From Dryococelus australis (Eukaryota > Arthropoda > Insecta > Phasmatodea > Phasmatidae): 64,000 nt of DNA. A program made the position numbers and the translations under genes. The DNA lies in assembly GCA_029891345.1 (NCBI GenBank), contig CM057006.1:45667056-45731055 (forward strand). Reading direction: 5' to 3'. This document shows positions 11,076 to 23,499 of this stretch, in pieces. Below the pieces are notes generated by a model. It was not told the origin of the DNA. It did not search any database and saw nothing but the letters and a program-made list of their open reading frames with translations. The first letter of the stretch is position 1, and each line of letters opens with the position of its first letter.

Positions 11076-13678
11076 CTATAAAAAACAACTAAAATATAAA
11101 AATTACATTGGGAGCTGGTAAAAAATTTAATTCTTTTGCATTTTAAAGTGAAATTCAGAAACCACTGAACATCAATGACAAAATTTTTAGTTAACATACA
11201 CTTCATAAAGTATCAGCCCATTGCTTCCAGATATTCACATACAAGTAAGCATAGTATTATTAAAGTTTAACCTTTTATTCACAATAATATTACAAATATT
11301 TTTTTCTGTGGCGTGGCTAAATCTGCATACCAGCCAAAAAAAAACAGGTTAAAGTGTCAATATGCCTCTAATTTGAAGTCGGATATGAAAATATTTAGTT
11401 CTTAAATGAGAAAAGCCCTTACTGGTTAATTTTATACAGTTAGTCTTCCTGGCATCAGATTTGAGCATAATGAGGTGCAAGTAAAATAGTGTGCACTCAA
11501 TGATCATTTATTTCCCACTCTTTAATTCAAATACTCGAAGCTGTGTATGGTTTTCATTTTTGAAAAATTAATACTGACCCACAGTTTAGCAGCAAGTATT
11601 ATAACTACCAGTAATGACAGCGATTTAAACAAGTCAAATGCAACCCTATATCATAAATTACCATTTTCAGCATTAAGTATGATAGTATGATAAATTGGGC
11701 CATCCCTTCCTTAAACAAAAATTGAAACCAACATTAACCTAAATTTTATTTTACATTGGTACAATAGTAATTGTGTAGGCAGTCTTCATCCTTTGGTTGC
11801 CAACATTTTGTCATAAAGAAAGAGGAAAGACATAGTGAACGGAATAATTTATTTGCACAGATTAGCAATTATTGACTGTAATTGTATCCAGTATGAACTT
11901 TCTGTATTTGGTTTCATTCATGCGACACAAAGTCACAAAAAAGAAAAGCTTATTTTTAGGTAAACTCAGACAAAAGCAAGCAAGGCACATGAGTATTTAT
12001 CAATGAAAGCAGAATCAAAGCATGGGAAACGATAACAATACACAAAGACATTTATGGATATAGTCTGAAGTACAGCCAAGCATCAATTTTACACTCATTC
12101 ATGGTCCCCCAAAGTTAGTCAGTAGGACCAAGTCATTCCTATGAACCAATAAGACCAAATTTCAACCAACCCCCCCCCCCCAAACCCCTCCATCAACTAT
12201 AAACGTGAAAATTGCATTGAAACAGCACATTTTGCTAACTGTATAATAAAATCATGTTCACACATTACTGCCAGAACAATTATATGTTTTTATTGATGAA
12301 ATGTACATCTCAGTAAAATGATACCATAGTAATGTAGAAAAGACTACTAAGCGAGTTAAAATGAACAAAAAAGCAGACAACAATGTCGCACATATGCCTA
12401 AAACAACAGCCACAATACAGTCCATGTTCACATTTTCCACAAGTAAATGAGACATTTTACATTGTTTTCATTGATAAGATATAAATTAATTCGATAGAGT
12501 CAGAATTGCAATCTAAAAATATGGCCAAAAAACAGAGTAGGTCATCAACAATTGTAACAAAATAAATCCAAAATACGTGCCAAAAATAAAAATCCAAGTG
12601 AAATAACATAATGAAATCACCAATAAATAGAATACCAAACAAAACCAATTAAAATATAAATTATAGTCACTGAAGATGAGCCAAGAAATCCTAGTGATTA
12701 TAGCACTAGACAGTCAAAAACACATATAACAAGTGAAACTCCTCACAAATAATGAGAACAAGATAAGTTGAACAGGCAAGAAAAAAAAAAGCAAAAGGCG
12801 AAATTACTTTTTGCAACTTATGGCACATCAGTGTTAACACTGGCTGATGCAGCTGCAACGTGACAGGATGTGGAATGTGCCATGCTGCATATGTATCTAA
12901 ACAGACAAATATTGCACGGAAAACTGAACAGAACCAGTGGAGGCTACACTGTGGACCAGCTGACACGTCAACAACCTTGCTCGCACACTGTAAGGTAGCG
13001 ATGGTAAAGCTTGATGAATTTCTGATGAGTTTCTTTTATTTTCACAGTGTAACACATTGTGTGAGAGTAGAATTCATTCAACCTGTATTGTTTTTAAATT
13101 TTGCATCTTGCAACTACGTTTTAAATAAATAATCGTAGCCATTTTTTGTTTGTATATCAAAATTTTTTGATCACATTTTTTCTATTTTTTTTTTTTTTTT
13201 GTTCTTATGAATGAAGAATTGTACAGACCAGGTGCCATACGAACTGGGATTGAGTTTAATGAACAACTGGAAAGAAAAAATTAAACCACAAGAAGAATTA
13301 AAAAGTGAGCAATTTTAACTGTGACTTTTGACAGTATAAAGGAACCATGTACCAGTAACTGGACTTAACTAGAAAAATACAGATCTAAAATTTTGTAACA
13401 ATCCAAAATGGAACAATGACTTCAAAATCAAAACATATGATGCATTGTTTTCATGGTGGAAATCTTACCACAGAATATGTTTGAAAAGCATCTCAAGATA
13501 AAGTAAAATTATGTAACATAAAACCTGCAGTATTCTTCCTCAATATTTACAAAACAAATGGGAACTGAAAAGATTATCAAGAATACAGTTCTGATGGAAC
13601 TGGTCAGCATTATTAATAAAAATACTAATCTTTACTAATCTTTAATAAAAATACTAATTTAATAAAAATACTAACCAG
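11076..13678. other. Unassigned intron sequence
   Basis: AT-rich DNA with homopolymer runs (C run near 12170, T run near 13180) and chance frames below 95 codons. No recognised element. Confidence 0.5.
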
Positions 13679-13850
13679 GCAGGTTCGCTCCCGGATTTTC
13701 GCATGTGGGAATCGTGCTGGATGATGCCGCTTGCCGGCGGGTTTTATCGAGGTACTACCATTACCCCCCCCCCCCTTACATTCCAGCGCTGCTTCATCCT
13801 AGGATCTCATTTCATGTTGTTGGAAGCCAGCAGTGGAGGGAGGTCTTTTT
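13679..13850 (+). mobile_element. 5'-truncated tRNA-derived SINE
   Basis: The sequence starts at a B-box-like 'aggttcgctccc'. It continues 'ggattttcgcatgtgg' and 'tgctggatgatgccgct', then a C-rich stretch, 'ttacattccagcgctgcttc' and 'atctcatttca'. The body matches the SINEs at 61849-62080 (plus) and 46985-47247 (minus). The tRNA A-box half is missing. Confidence 0.7.
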
Positions 13851-16055
13851 TTTAAAGAGTCGTAGTAGGGAGAGTCGGGCGCACTTCTCGGGCAGGCACT
13901 CGAGGGAAGTCACACGTGGAGAGTAAAGCGAGAGAAGCAGAGCTAGAGAGTCGGAGAGAAGTCCATTGACGAAGGTCGCAGACAGGCTGGAGGAGCCATG
14001 TAGGCCATCAAAAAGATCAGTAATCTTGGTTATATAGTTGTAGTTTCATTGTAGGGGCTCCAATAGACAGCAGCGAGTTAAAAGTTAAATTTTTAGGACT
14101 GTATGTTTTAAGGTAACTTCGGTGAGGAGGACCTAATGAGTTTTTTCTTTGAGTATATGATCCCTTTTTGTTAATGCCGACATAAAAGTTATTTCTTGTG
14201 AGTAGGTAGTTCAGGACCTTAATTGTCAAAATGAGAGTAAAATAGTATTGAGACTTTTTTTTTAATTGCGTAAATAGATGTCTCCCTCCAGTTGATAAAT
14301 TTGTGATCCAGTGTCATGAATGTTAATGGCTGAGTAAGTAAAACTAGTTAAAGTACATTCATGATTTTGTGTCGAAGATTTGTGGAAACTCAATTATAAT
14401 CAAAACTGAAGTTGTTGTTGTTTTTTTTTTTTTTTTTTTCTTTCTTTAAAGGGAATAGATCCTTACTAAGAATTCTGTATTCCATGCAAGTCAAAATTTT
14501 AATAACGTATTATTTTTGTATTATTTACGCTTTGAAAATGATACACAATTTTTATATACATTTTATTTATATTTGGTTTTGATTGTAAAATTTATCTAAA
14601 AATCTAATCTTTTATTTCTAAATTATTAATCCCCCCATTTTTTTATGAATCTGGTGATATTGGTAATCTTGGGTACTTAAATTTAAGAAAAGAGTAAATG
14701 AAACAATTACTTTTAATAGTGAAGCTATATTTTTTTTAGAATGATCTTTTCTTATTCATTTAATTATTTATTTTAATTATTTCACTTTTCATAAACTTGT
14801 CAATGTCCTGTCTCTAAAGGTCGTGTATCACCACTTGCAGAGTTTGCTGAGTGTTCTCCACCAGAAATGAAATGATTTAGTTTAAAAGTATTGAGCTTCA
14901 AGGCCGCTCCCGTTTTTAAGTGTCATGTAGTAGTTGCCCCCATGTGTTTGAGACATTAGGTTGGAGATGTAGGATGGAGACAATTTATTTTATTAAGTGT
15001 TTTTTTATTAGATAATCTGAAACTAAAGATGATCTGTGGTTTACTGGTTTTTGTGGAGTTTAGAGAGTGTCTCTCAATGGTTGAAGAAGTTTGCCCCTGG
15101 ATAGTGGGTTAGGGGTTGGTTAGTTAGTTAGTTAGTTAGTATTCAAGAGTTTACCTACATCTTCCTCCAGTTACCTGTCTATATCTTTTAGCGTGTTGCC
15201 TGTCGTTAAAAGTCGGTTTTAATCAACTTACCTTTTCTTTTTCCACCCCGCCACAATATACTTTAGCAATTTATTTTTAAATTTAGGTCATGGCCACTTA
15301 AGCAATTTATGTTTTAAATTATCAAATAAAAAATATTAAATCTACAAGGTCGTGTATCGCATTTCTCAGCATAATTAAACTTTGTCCATATTTGGAAAAT
15401 TAAAAATAATTAAAATGTATAGTTTTTAAATTCAGCACTCCCTTATTTTACTGAGAGTAAAATTAAAACACTGCTAGTTCCCAGGTTATAAATGTCAGAA
15501 TAATTGCTTTTAAAATATTTTTAATACTGATATGACAAGGTATAGCTGAAGTGTGGTGCCTGCAAAGCTGGTAATTCATCAACTGGCAATACAAGCTCTA
15601 GATGATTATCTCTTAGAGTGTCTGTCTCTTCCCATAGATGATTATCTCACAGCAGGGTAGCATCTCCCTTCCTCCCTTTTTTTTTACCTGGTGTGACAAT
15701 CTGTCTGTTTAGTACTTGGAATAAGAATGGTAAGTGCCAACTCAAAACGGCAGTAGATGAGCCTGTATTACTCCAACGTTGCCACCCTATCATCCTCTGG
15801 TTTAACTGTCACGCATAAATGAAAATGGTGGGTCTCAAAATAAAAAAAAGAAAAATTGGTTCTTTCACAGAGATTTTCCTGAAGTTAAAAATCTGTTCAA
15901 ATGGATAAAATCCGTTAAAATGGCAGGCCAGCACTAGCTTTTAAAAAACTTTTGTTACCAGTACCTACAAAATCAGACCCGAACATTCATATTACAAACA
16001 GGAACTCCCAGCTAGTCAACCTCTAGATTTAGCAAGAGGTAGTAAAACCCACCCT
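13851..16055. other. Unassigned T-rich intron sequence
   Basis: T-rich DNA with a (TTAG)n run at about 15115-15138 and poly-T tracts near 14420. No gene or element recognised. Confidence 0.5.
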
Positions 16056-16059
16056 TAGA

Positions 16060-16300
16060 GTGAAAGTACCTGATCTGTCCAGAGCACATGTTGTAAAAAA
16101 CTGTGCATCATTATAATTTTGCTGCTACAACCAAATGCAGAATGCCATCCATTGTGGACAACTGGCCTCAGTGAGTGACTGAACTCATTAAGCATAATAG
16201 GGATAGAGCACATTCTCCTTGAGAATCCTCCACACACTAGTATAGTAAGCATCCTCTGCCTTTGCTACACCTTAGTCATGACCTCAGGGTGGCTTTCAGT
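16060..16300 (-). pseudogene. Mariner-like transposase fragment (central region)
   Basis: The minus strand reads 'VWRILKENVLYPYYA' and then a stop. In other frames come 'LTEASCPQWMAFC', 'QNYNDAQFFT' and 'VLWTDQ'. These are, in order, the linker helix 'VWRILKE..L.PYH', the 'ARV.FC.W' block and the first catalytic block ('VLFTDEA', with the Asp present) of the mariner-like family whose C-terminal half appears at 42690-43137. Stops and shifts show that it is dead. The two fragments have opposite orientations and are separate insertions. Confidence 0.62.
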
Positions 16301-16789
16301 GTAATGTAGTATGCATTCCTCTGCATCAATTGTCCTGGCGCACCACTTCTGGTGCAAAAGTCAAAATGTCTAATTTCCCTTTAACACTCACTCATAAATA
16401 TGCTATTATGCCATTTGGCATTTTGTTATTAAGGCGTCAATTTGGAAACGTTTCCCTGTACAACTGCAATTGCAGTTAACATGCCTAAATATTTGGGTCA
16501 GGTCTGTTTTTTCTGTTTTCTTTGGTTACCAGTGATATCAGCACCAGCACATGCCCGAGGGAAAAATGAATTGTACAAAGACAAAAGCTGCCGCCCAAAT
16601 TCTCTGCACACGCTTCTCCAGTTACTGGTAATATCCTTGAAGAACTGCGTGTTGCACATCCTAAGGGAAGGGCAAGGCAAACAACGCAGAGTTGTGGCAT
16701 GTAACAACAGTGACAATATCTAGTGATGGATTAGCACTGTGTCAACAGTGGAGTTAACACATCGCCAATTGCTTGGACAATCAACTTCA

Positions 16790-16965
16790 AGGAAGGAACA
16801 CCCGTGGTCTGCATTAAGGAACCATCTATGCATTAGTATGAAGTGATTTTGGAAAACCATATAAAACACAAACCAAAATCAAGATAGCCTGTGCCAGGAA
16901 ACAAACACAGGTCCTCCAGAATGCACAGTGTTGTCTCTGCATCACCTCACTTACCAAAGGTAATT
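16790..16965 (-). mobile_element. Degenerate tRNA-derived SINE (same family as 61227-61483)
   Basis: 'gtgattttggaaaaccat', 'aatcaagatagcc', 'acacaggtcctcc' and 'ctgcatcacctcactt' follow the same order as the minus-strand SINE at 61227-61483. Only the head-proximal half is recognisable. Confidence 0.6.
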
Positions 16966-17320
16966 AAAACATAATTTTGTAAAATAATTAACTAACAATA
17001 TATTGGGTTCAACTTTTAGCAGAGATTTTGGGAAGAGTAGTTTTTGGGAACTGGTGTCAAGGTCTCAAAAGATAAATAGCACTGGGATTCTGTGTACAGA
17101 ATTTGATGTGGAGGCAGGGAGGAAAATCCAGCTATTAACTCACAACTTACCATGTTATTTGGACATTGGTTTAGCAAGCAAAGGCATATTGAAGATATTC
17201 CAAACCAACAAACACCCTAATGAACCGGCAGTTTCAAAGTACAACTACAATTATGCATGATAAACATATGAAAATATTTAAAACTTTTAAAACATTTATG
17301 TAATTTAACAAAGTTCTTAC

Positions 17321-17499
17321 CTTAGCAATTCTTTCAATAGCATTCTTTAAGCTCATATTCTCTTCTTTCAAAGAAAAAATCTCATCTGAAGTTTTGGAAT
17401 ACCGTCTTAACATTTCTGTGAAAGAAATATCACTTTTCAAGAGCTGTCTCCCTGCTCCTATCATTGGAAATAGCTCATCAATTGATCTGGTCACATTTT
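17321..17499 (-). CDS. Tpr: TPR/Megator-like protein, exon with conserved 'DELFP...LLKS' segment
   Basis: This is a 179-nt exon with a 'tatttttcag' acceptor and an 'AAG|GTAAGA' donor. Two bases AA complete a Glu codon. It encodes about 59 residues including 'SIDELFPMIGAGRQLLK', then 'SFTEMLRRYSKTSDEIFSLK', and ends 'NAIERIAK'. This block is not simple coiled coil. It matches the 'EELAAMSP...IVKPGMKLTELYNAY' region of TPR in order and spacing, so it is one of the two exons that identify the gene. The upstream intron (17500-41886) is the largest in the window. The 5' LTR of a retrotransposon begins only about 360 bp beyond this exon's acceptor. Confidence 0.93.
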
Positions 17500-17860
17500 C
17501 TGAAAAATACATTTTATACAAAATCAACTGGGCAATTAACATTTGCTGTTGTTATAGACTAATAAATCAGTATAATTAGGAACCATACATATAATATTAC
17601 ACTATGCTTATTTGTGCATATTTCATTCTTTATAACCAAAACTGTGCTTAAAATAAATGGGTTGCATTCAATCCTAAAGTACATACATTGAAAAAGTATG
17701 TTGCATGCGAGTAAAGAAATTACGGCACATGTTGCTATGTTCTTTCTACAGATATTAATTTAAAAACTTTAAAAACCTATCAAAATATCAGCGATTCTCT
17801 GGTTTACCTACTATCTAAAGAAAAGGAAGACTTACGATATTTTTCTTTCTTTTGTGTAGG

Positions 17861-18480
17861 TGTGTGTGTGCATGCGCCGAGCTACAACGCCTTAGGTCGG
17901 GTGGAGTATAGATGGGTAGCCGGTCACGTTTGTTTTATAAACACGTCCTTCTTAGCCCGGCTATATGAGAAACTCCACCAGGCGATGAAACCCCCCCCCC
18001 CCTCCACAGAAGACAACGAGACCATGACTTGTATTGAGTGTGTGATTGAGGCTGAAGACGAGGGCACCAACCTACCACTGGCCAGAGGGTTCCGAGGCCA
18101 ATCATCCAGAAGTTAAGGGTGAGCATAATTTGCGTAGCGGTAGGCACAAATGCTGATATTGAGTCACTGTCCCCATTCCCCATTATAGTACATTCTATCT
18201 GCAAGGATAGGGAATAGCTGCGGCCTTCAAGTCGGAGATAAGTCTTAGAGTAATTCAGTATTATAACTTCATCTTGTTCATCTGTGTAGCGTAAATGTAC
18301 TGTGATTTATAAGTAATTGTTTCATTAAAATATATATTTTTATAATCTCTTTTACTTATTCAGCTACCAGTGAGTCAAACGCCCAAGCACCCCCCTTGCC
18401 AACCTCTAAGGTGAACTTGAGTAACTGAGAGAGAGCTAGTACGTGCAGTCTTAAGATCAGGAGGAAGGGAGCGTGTTGCA
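17861..18480 (+). repeat. 5' LTR
   Basis: It pairs with 31326-31937 over almost its whole length, for example 'gagtatagatgggtagccgg', 'gattgaggctgaagacgagg', 'ccactggccagagggttccg' and 'ggaagggagcgtgttgca'. It starts TG within a (TG)n run, so the exact first base (17861-17863) is uncertain, and it ends CA. A TATA-like 'tatatgag' lies at 17962-17969 and an ATTAAA signal near 18325. Differences from the 3' copy include a longer C run at about 17991 and scattered substitutions. Confidence 0.93.
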
Positions 18481-18481
18481 C

Positions 18482-18500
18482 TGGCAGAAGCGCCGGACTT
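18482..18500 (+). promoter_or_regulatory. Candidate primer-binding site
   Basis: 'tggcagaagcgccgg' starts one base after the 5' LTR. It begins with TGG, the complement of a tRNA CCA end, as expected for a tRNA-primed retroelement. I could not match it to a specific tRNA by memory. Confidence 0.5.
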
Positions 18501-18975
18501 TCCCTCTCTGCATGCCAAGCGAGTTGATAAAAATTAATATTTTAGCTGACATTATTATAGTTGTAAACGAAAGTACTTGTATGAGAAAACCACCATCCCC
18601 AATCTCTTACAGACATCCCCGCCCACCCACGCTAGCAGCTGCTTCATTCCATGCAGTAAGCAAACCTTTTCCTAGGTCAGTTACCACATATCCGACGCAG
18701 CACTTGTGTAGCAACCTTGCCGCTTTACTGTTCTCACCCGCCCACCCACTTCCCTTTAGAGTGCTTCTTTTACATAGTTGGTGTAGTGTAATTTTACAAC
18801 TTTTAATTGCATGCAGAACAACCTGTTCATTTGTTCGCTACACAACTCCAGTTGTATTGTGTACCTTCGGAGTGCGTTATCTTCTTTCTTCCTGTAGTTT
18901 GCATAAATTTTAAGTCTAAACAAAGGTGCGCGGTACCATGTACACTGACGGCACACACTTGGTTCACATATTGCA

Positions 18976-20770
18976 ATGAACATGACTCATAAGTCCACAT
19001 CTCAAACAATTAGAGAATTTGTTGACACTTACACGCACTTCAGCCACACCTACACGCACACTTGACAGACACGAACAATTACTAGCACAATTAACCAGCC
19101 CCATTACTGAACAGATTACACCCATTGAACACACATCCCAACACCTTTCAACATCTCATCAACCGGGTTCGAGCAGTTATTTCTTATGCCCTCACCAGAC
19201 CTTACAGACAACCAATACATATCACATTTCAATTCCTACCACAACCACTAACATCACCATCAACCCCCCTACACAGACACAAACACCGCCGGCCTTAGTT
19301 AATTTTGTTATTCCAGACACACACCACATTCCCACTTTTTCCAGAGAAAACTACGCCAGTGTTGAGGACTTTTTAGATACCTTTAATGACGTCAGCGAAT
19401 TAAATCAGTGGACCGAACTTGAGAAGCGATGGCAATTGAATTTTACTTGGTAGGGGTTGCAAAAAGAACATACGAAAACCTTTATTACAGCAGTCCCACT
19501 GAGCTCACTTGGAAACAAGTTGCAGACAAATTCTTAGACACATTTACACAACTCGATACACAGGATAAATACAGACACCTCTAGCACTCTACACTACAGC
19601 AACACAGTCAAAGTGCTCAGGTCCATATCGAGAATTTGACTTTTTATAAAAATTAATGTACACCACTATTGCTTGAACAACAATTTGTGAACATAATTTG
19701 GAAATCTCTCTTGCCACCACTAGCAGACAAACTCATCCCCTTGGACAACACGACCCTAGACAAACGACAACAGAACACTAAAAACATTGAGCGTGGCATG
19801 TACAGTTACCAACATAATATTGAACAACAAATACTAAATCCCCACATTACTAAACTTCTCGAAGAATTCACCCTTTTGAGAGCACAGTTACACACACTCA
19901 AAACCGAACAACAATATACCCCCATCACCCCCACACCCAGCACAGTACAATCTAACACATCCCCATCCACCCACCCCTCACAGAAACACGCGCATCCTAC
20001 ACACGTACAGCTGCCCCATGGTAATTCATTGGCCACAGAACACACAAAACTACAGGTATCAAGCACGCCAAGCACCCTATAAACCACAACACACACCCCA
20101 GACAGGCCCTTTCAAGACAGAACAGGGGGGGATCATGAATATGTACAGGGGTACGTTCGTGGGAACCAGTACAGGGGACAGCATACTGGGAAACATGTCT
20201 GCCCCGCCCAGGAGCAGGAGGGCCGGGTTCGAGCCGCCTGCAATGCTCTTTTGAACAAAGTAGTTCCCAACAGGTCTTATGCTGAGATCACTAAGCTTAA
20301 TTCTAAGGCAGAAGGTTTTCAAACTTATTCTATTCCCCCATCTACCACATGTTCGTGCAATTTTGTTAGCGGTGACAGAGAGGATTGATGCCGCTCAAAC
20401 ATACATTTTGTGCAACCTAGCAGGGCACACCATTCTGCTAGCTCAACTCGCATCCCAGTTTCCCAATCCGTTCATAAACAAACGCCCATGCCTCCACCTT
20501 TATTGTGGCCACACTATCAACTATTATGACAGCGCGCATGCAACCTTGTTTCTCCGGCCCTCGCACGCCTTCCCCCCGCGTAATGCAGGACGCGGTTGCC
20601 ACACCTCCACGCTCAACATGCAAAATTGCAATGCTGCCACTTCACAGCGCAGTGCCAACGCACACAGTGCAGTTCAGGGTCCCCGCAGCCTTGCTAGCGA
20701 TACCTGTGTGTTATGCCTCTATGTCGGGCATAAAAGACTACATTGTCCCCTCTTTCCCAACCATAATTTC
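18976..20770 (+). pseudogene. Degenerate gag region of the LTR element
   Basis: Gag forms the retroelement core particle. An ATG at 18976 opens a frame that continues after a shift near 19020 into a Thr/Pro-rich leader, then 'IPTFSRENYASVEDFLDTF', which resembles the start of a Gypsy capsid domain. After another shift near 19440 comes 'TWKQVADKFLDTF', the hallmark of the retrotransposon gag family, and then a C-terminal helix region to about 20080. Around 20701-20760, 'CVLCLYVGHKRLHC' fits a CCHC zinc knuckle (C-x2-C-x4-H-x4-C). There are at least three shifts and several stops, so no intact gag is encoded. Confidence 0.78.
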
Positions 20771-20959
20771 CAATTTTCCACAGACGTAGCAGACTGTTTT
20801 TGGCGATTTAAAAACAAATTCAGGCTGAGTCCACGTACCATTTTTGTCACCCGCTCCACCCCCACCCACGACGCAGCACGTGCCAAATGTTTTCCAAACA
20901 ATACCAGCAAGGCCCGCGATGATAACAGCAAACTGAGCAAAGCCATGCCACAAATTGGC

Positions 20960-21475
20960 ACAGGAAAACACATGCATGTTGCACCTCCTTTGCCCCGTCA
21001 GCAAGCCTATTTCAGCTCAGCCACGCTGCGTATCCTAGTTACGATAAAGGGCCGGCGTTACCAAGAACTTTTAGATACGAGCTGCTCATGCAGTTGCATG
21101 GCCAGTACTGTTTTGTCCACTCAACCCATTTCTCCCATAAAGTAACCTATCACTTTAGTTGCTGCTATGTCAGTCTTATCGTGACCCCAATTTGAAATTA
21201 CTATAAAATTACACATTCAGGGCAACACTTATTCCCAGAAATTCTTAGTTGTCGACAACCTTCAGCAGGACATTATTTTAGGTGTCAACTTCATTAGGAA
21301 GTATAGTACTATTCCAATACTCAAGTATAACCTGTTTATGCACGCTCATGACGAAAATAAGATAACTGAGATTCCATTTGTGTCTACTCACACAGAAATC
21401 ACTGATTTTCCATCCTTAGAGCAATTGTGCAATAATCTCAAAGCCTTTGAACATCAACCCTACTATTAATGAAAA
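20960..21475 (+). pseudogene. Degenerate retroelement aspartic protease
   Basis: The protease would process the gag-pol polyprotein. 'YQELLDTSCSCS' occupies the active-site position, where the family has D-T/S-G-A/S. Here the Gly after the catalytic Asp-Thr is replaced by Ser, so catalysis is doubtful. Downstream, 'QDIILGVNFI' matches the conserved ILG block. A stop (TAA near 21143) and a TGA follow the active site, and the region ends at a stop near 21468. Confidence 0.75.
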
Positions 21476-21477
21476 CC

Positions 21478-22370
21478 TTTCCCCTCCTCAAAAGCAGGCC
21501 ATTTAAGCTATTATTGATCAATATAGTGACAATTTTGCTACTTCCATTCTTGATCTCATTGAAGCCAAAGACTTTGAAATTAAATCCGAGTTAGACACTG
21601 ACAAGCCTATTGCCACATGCCCCTATCGTATTAGACCCAAGGTACAGAATGAACTTTTACTTCAAATCAAAGACATGGTCCATGCTGAGATAATCCGGGA
21701 GGTTGACTCTCCCTATTCTGCCCCCAACCTAGTGATTTCTAAAAAGAGTGGTGGCCTTCATTTTTTAACAGATTTTCGTAAACTCAATCAACATTTAACT
21801 AGAGTTCAATACCCCCTTCCCCATACTGAGAACATTTTAAACACACTGCAACATTCCCCTTTCATTACTAGCATAGATTTATATCCTGGATTTTATAGCA
21901 CATCTGTTCACCCCCAGGATTGTCATAAATTAGCTTTTAACATTGACGGGGATGGTTTATTTGAGTATTGTAGAATGCCAATGGGGTTGTCCACTTCACC
22001 TCAATAATTTCAGATGTTTATAAACAAATCTTTAGGCTCCCTCAGATGGACTGCAGCAATCGCCTACATTGACAATATTTTTATATTGGGCAATATATTA
22101 AAGACCATATCGCCAACATTCGTAAAGCTTTCCAACGATTATGCCTTTTCAATGTCAAGGTTAACAACAATAAATGTTCATTGGTCCAGCAAACTGTTAA
22201 GGTGTTAGGCCATATCAGCACTCCCCAAGGCATGTCATCGACCCCAAAAAGGTTGCTGCTATCGAACAGATGGCTCCCCCTACTAATGTGAAATAACTTC
22301 GTTCTTTTCTTGGGATGACCTCTTACCTGCATAGATATATTCTAAATTATGCCTCTATTGCCCAACCTTG
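21478..22370 (+). pseudogene. Degenerate Ty3/Gypsy reverse transcriptase
   Basis: The conserved RT blocks appear in order: 'REVDSPYSAPNLVISKKSG', 'DFRKLNQHLTRVQYPLP', 'ITSIDLYPGFYS' (block A Asp kept), and 'YCRMPMGLSTSPQ' followed at once by a stop. Then comes 'AYIDNIFILG', where the family has Y-x-D-D. The second catalytic Asp is Asn, so this copy would be inactive even without the stop. After about 22075 the thumb region is shifted ('KSLVQQTVKVLGHIS' equivalent) and broken by further stops. Confidence 0.9.
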
Positions 22371-22960
22371 ATCGAGCTCACTAAACACACCACTTCTTTT
22401 AAATGGGGCCCAGAGCAAGAGAATCACTTTCTGAATTTGAAAAGAGCCATTCTTCAGGCGCCAATTTTACAGAAATTTAACGAAGGCCACAAAATTGTTC
22501 TTGCATGTGACACCAGTAACACAGCTGTAGGAGGGGTGCTCATTCAGATTGATCCACACACTAAACAACAAAATATAGTGGCTTTCACTTCAAAGAAATT
22601 TTCCTTTCAAGAGGAACGCTGGAGCACGACAGAGACAGCTATCCATCATAAAGTACTTGTGTTCTCACTTTCGTCAATATTTATGTAGGTGTAAATTTAC
22701 CAATGAGACAGACCAAGCAAGTTTGAGATATTTACATACTATGGCAGACCATAACGCTCGTCTCCAGAATATGGCTATAGCCTTAAGTGACTTCGATTTT
22801 CAAACAAATATTGTCAAGGGGATACTCAACACATTACCTGAAGCATTAAGTAGGCTGCCCACTGCACTCCCGGTCACCACCCAGTCTGTAACTGTACACG
22901 ACACACCTTACGACGTAAAGCTAAGCTTAATGTCATGTCAGTCTTTTTACAGGTTTTGCT
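22371..22960 (+). pseudogene. Degenerate RNase H domain
   Basis: 'KTIVLACDTSNTAVGGVL' and close variants fit the D-A/T-S start of Gypsy RNase H. They are followed by 'FTSKKFSFQEERWSTTE', the block that precedes the catalytic Glu. The frame stops at 22686 and continues in another frame with 'CKFTNETDQASLRYL' and 'GILNTLPEALSRLP' (family: 'G..N..ADALSR'), the connection to integrase. Confidence 0.85.
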
Positions 22961-23499
22961 GAGGTTATTTTCCAAGACACAAGCAGGGCAGGTGAAATTG
23001 CTAAAATTTTAGGACACATTATGAGGAATTCAAACATTATTTTATCACCCCTGCGTCACCAGCGGAGAAAGATAGGCTTGCCAACACTATACAAGTTGAA
23101 GACAATTACCTATTACCTCTAATTATGAAAATTGTCTCCGCTCTTTACCATGTTGACATTGGCGTCTTCAGGGAAAGATTCACTAAAACACGTCAACATG
23201 TATTGACCCTGTCCTCAGATGCACCATTCTTGTCGACCACTATCCTGATATTATACACTTTCTCTATGTGTACACGAACGAGCAGGAATATATTAATATT
23301 CATGATAACTCAACATTTCTATTTATGCCCTCTCACTGTCTCTCAATCCTCATTCTTGGTGAATATGATAACGACCCCCACGTTTTAAAACTCAAACACG
23401 CTTTATTAAACCCAGATCAGGCCGACACACAATATCAGAAATTTAGCCATTGTTATGGCATGGCTAGCAACCGGGAAAAATTTTTCAAGGTTAACACAC

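Noticed and set aside
17840-17868. Target-site duplication flanking the LTR element
   Set aside because: The bases before the 5' LTR and after the 3' LTR do not match in any 4-6 bp frame, and the (TG)n run makes the left boundary ambiguous.
20279-21145. 288-codon open frame inside the LTR element
   Set aside because: Only parts of it (the zinc knuckle and the protease start) are real retroelement sequence. Its N-terminal section is out of frame with gag, so I annotated the domains and not the whole frame as a gene.
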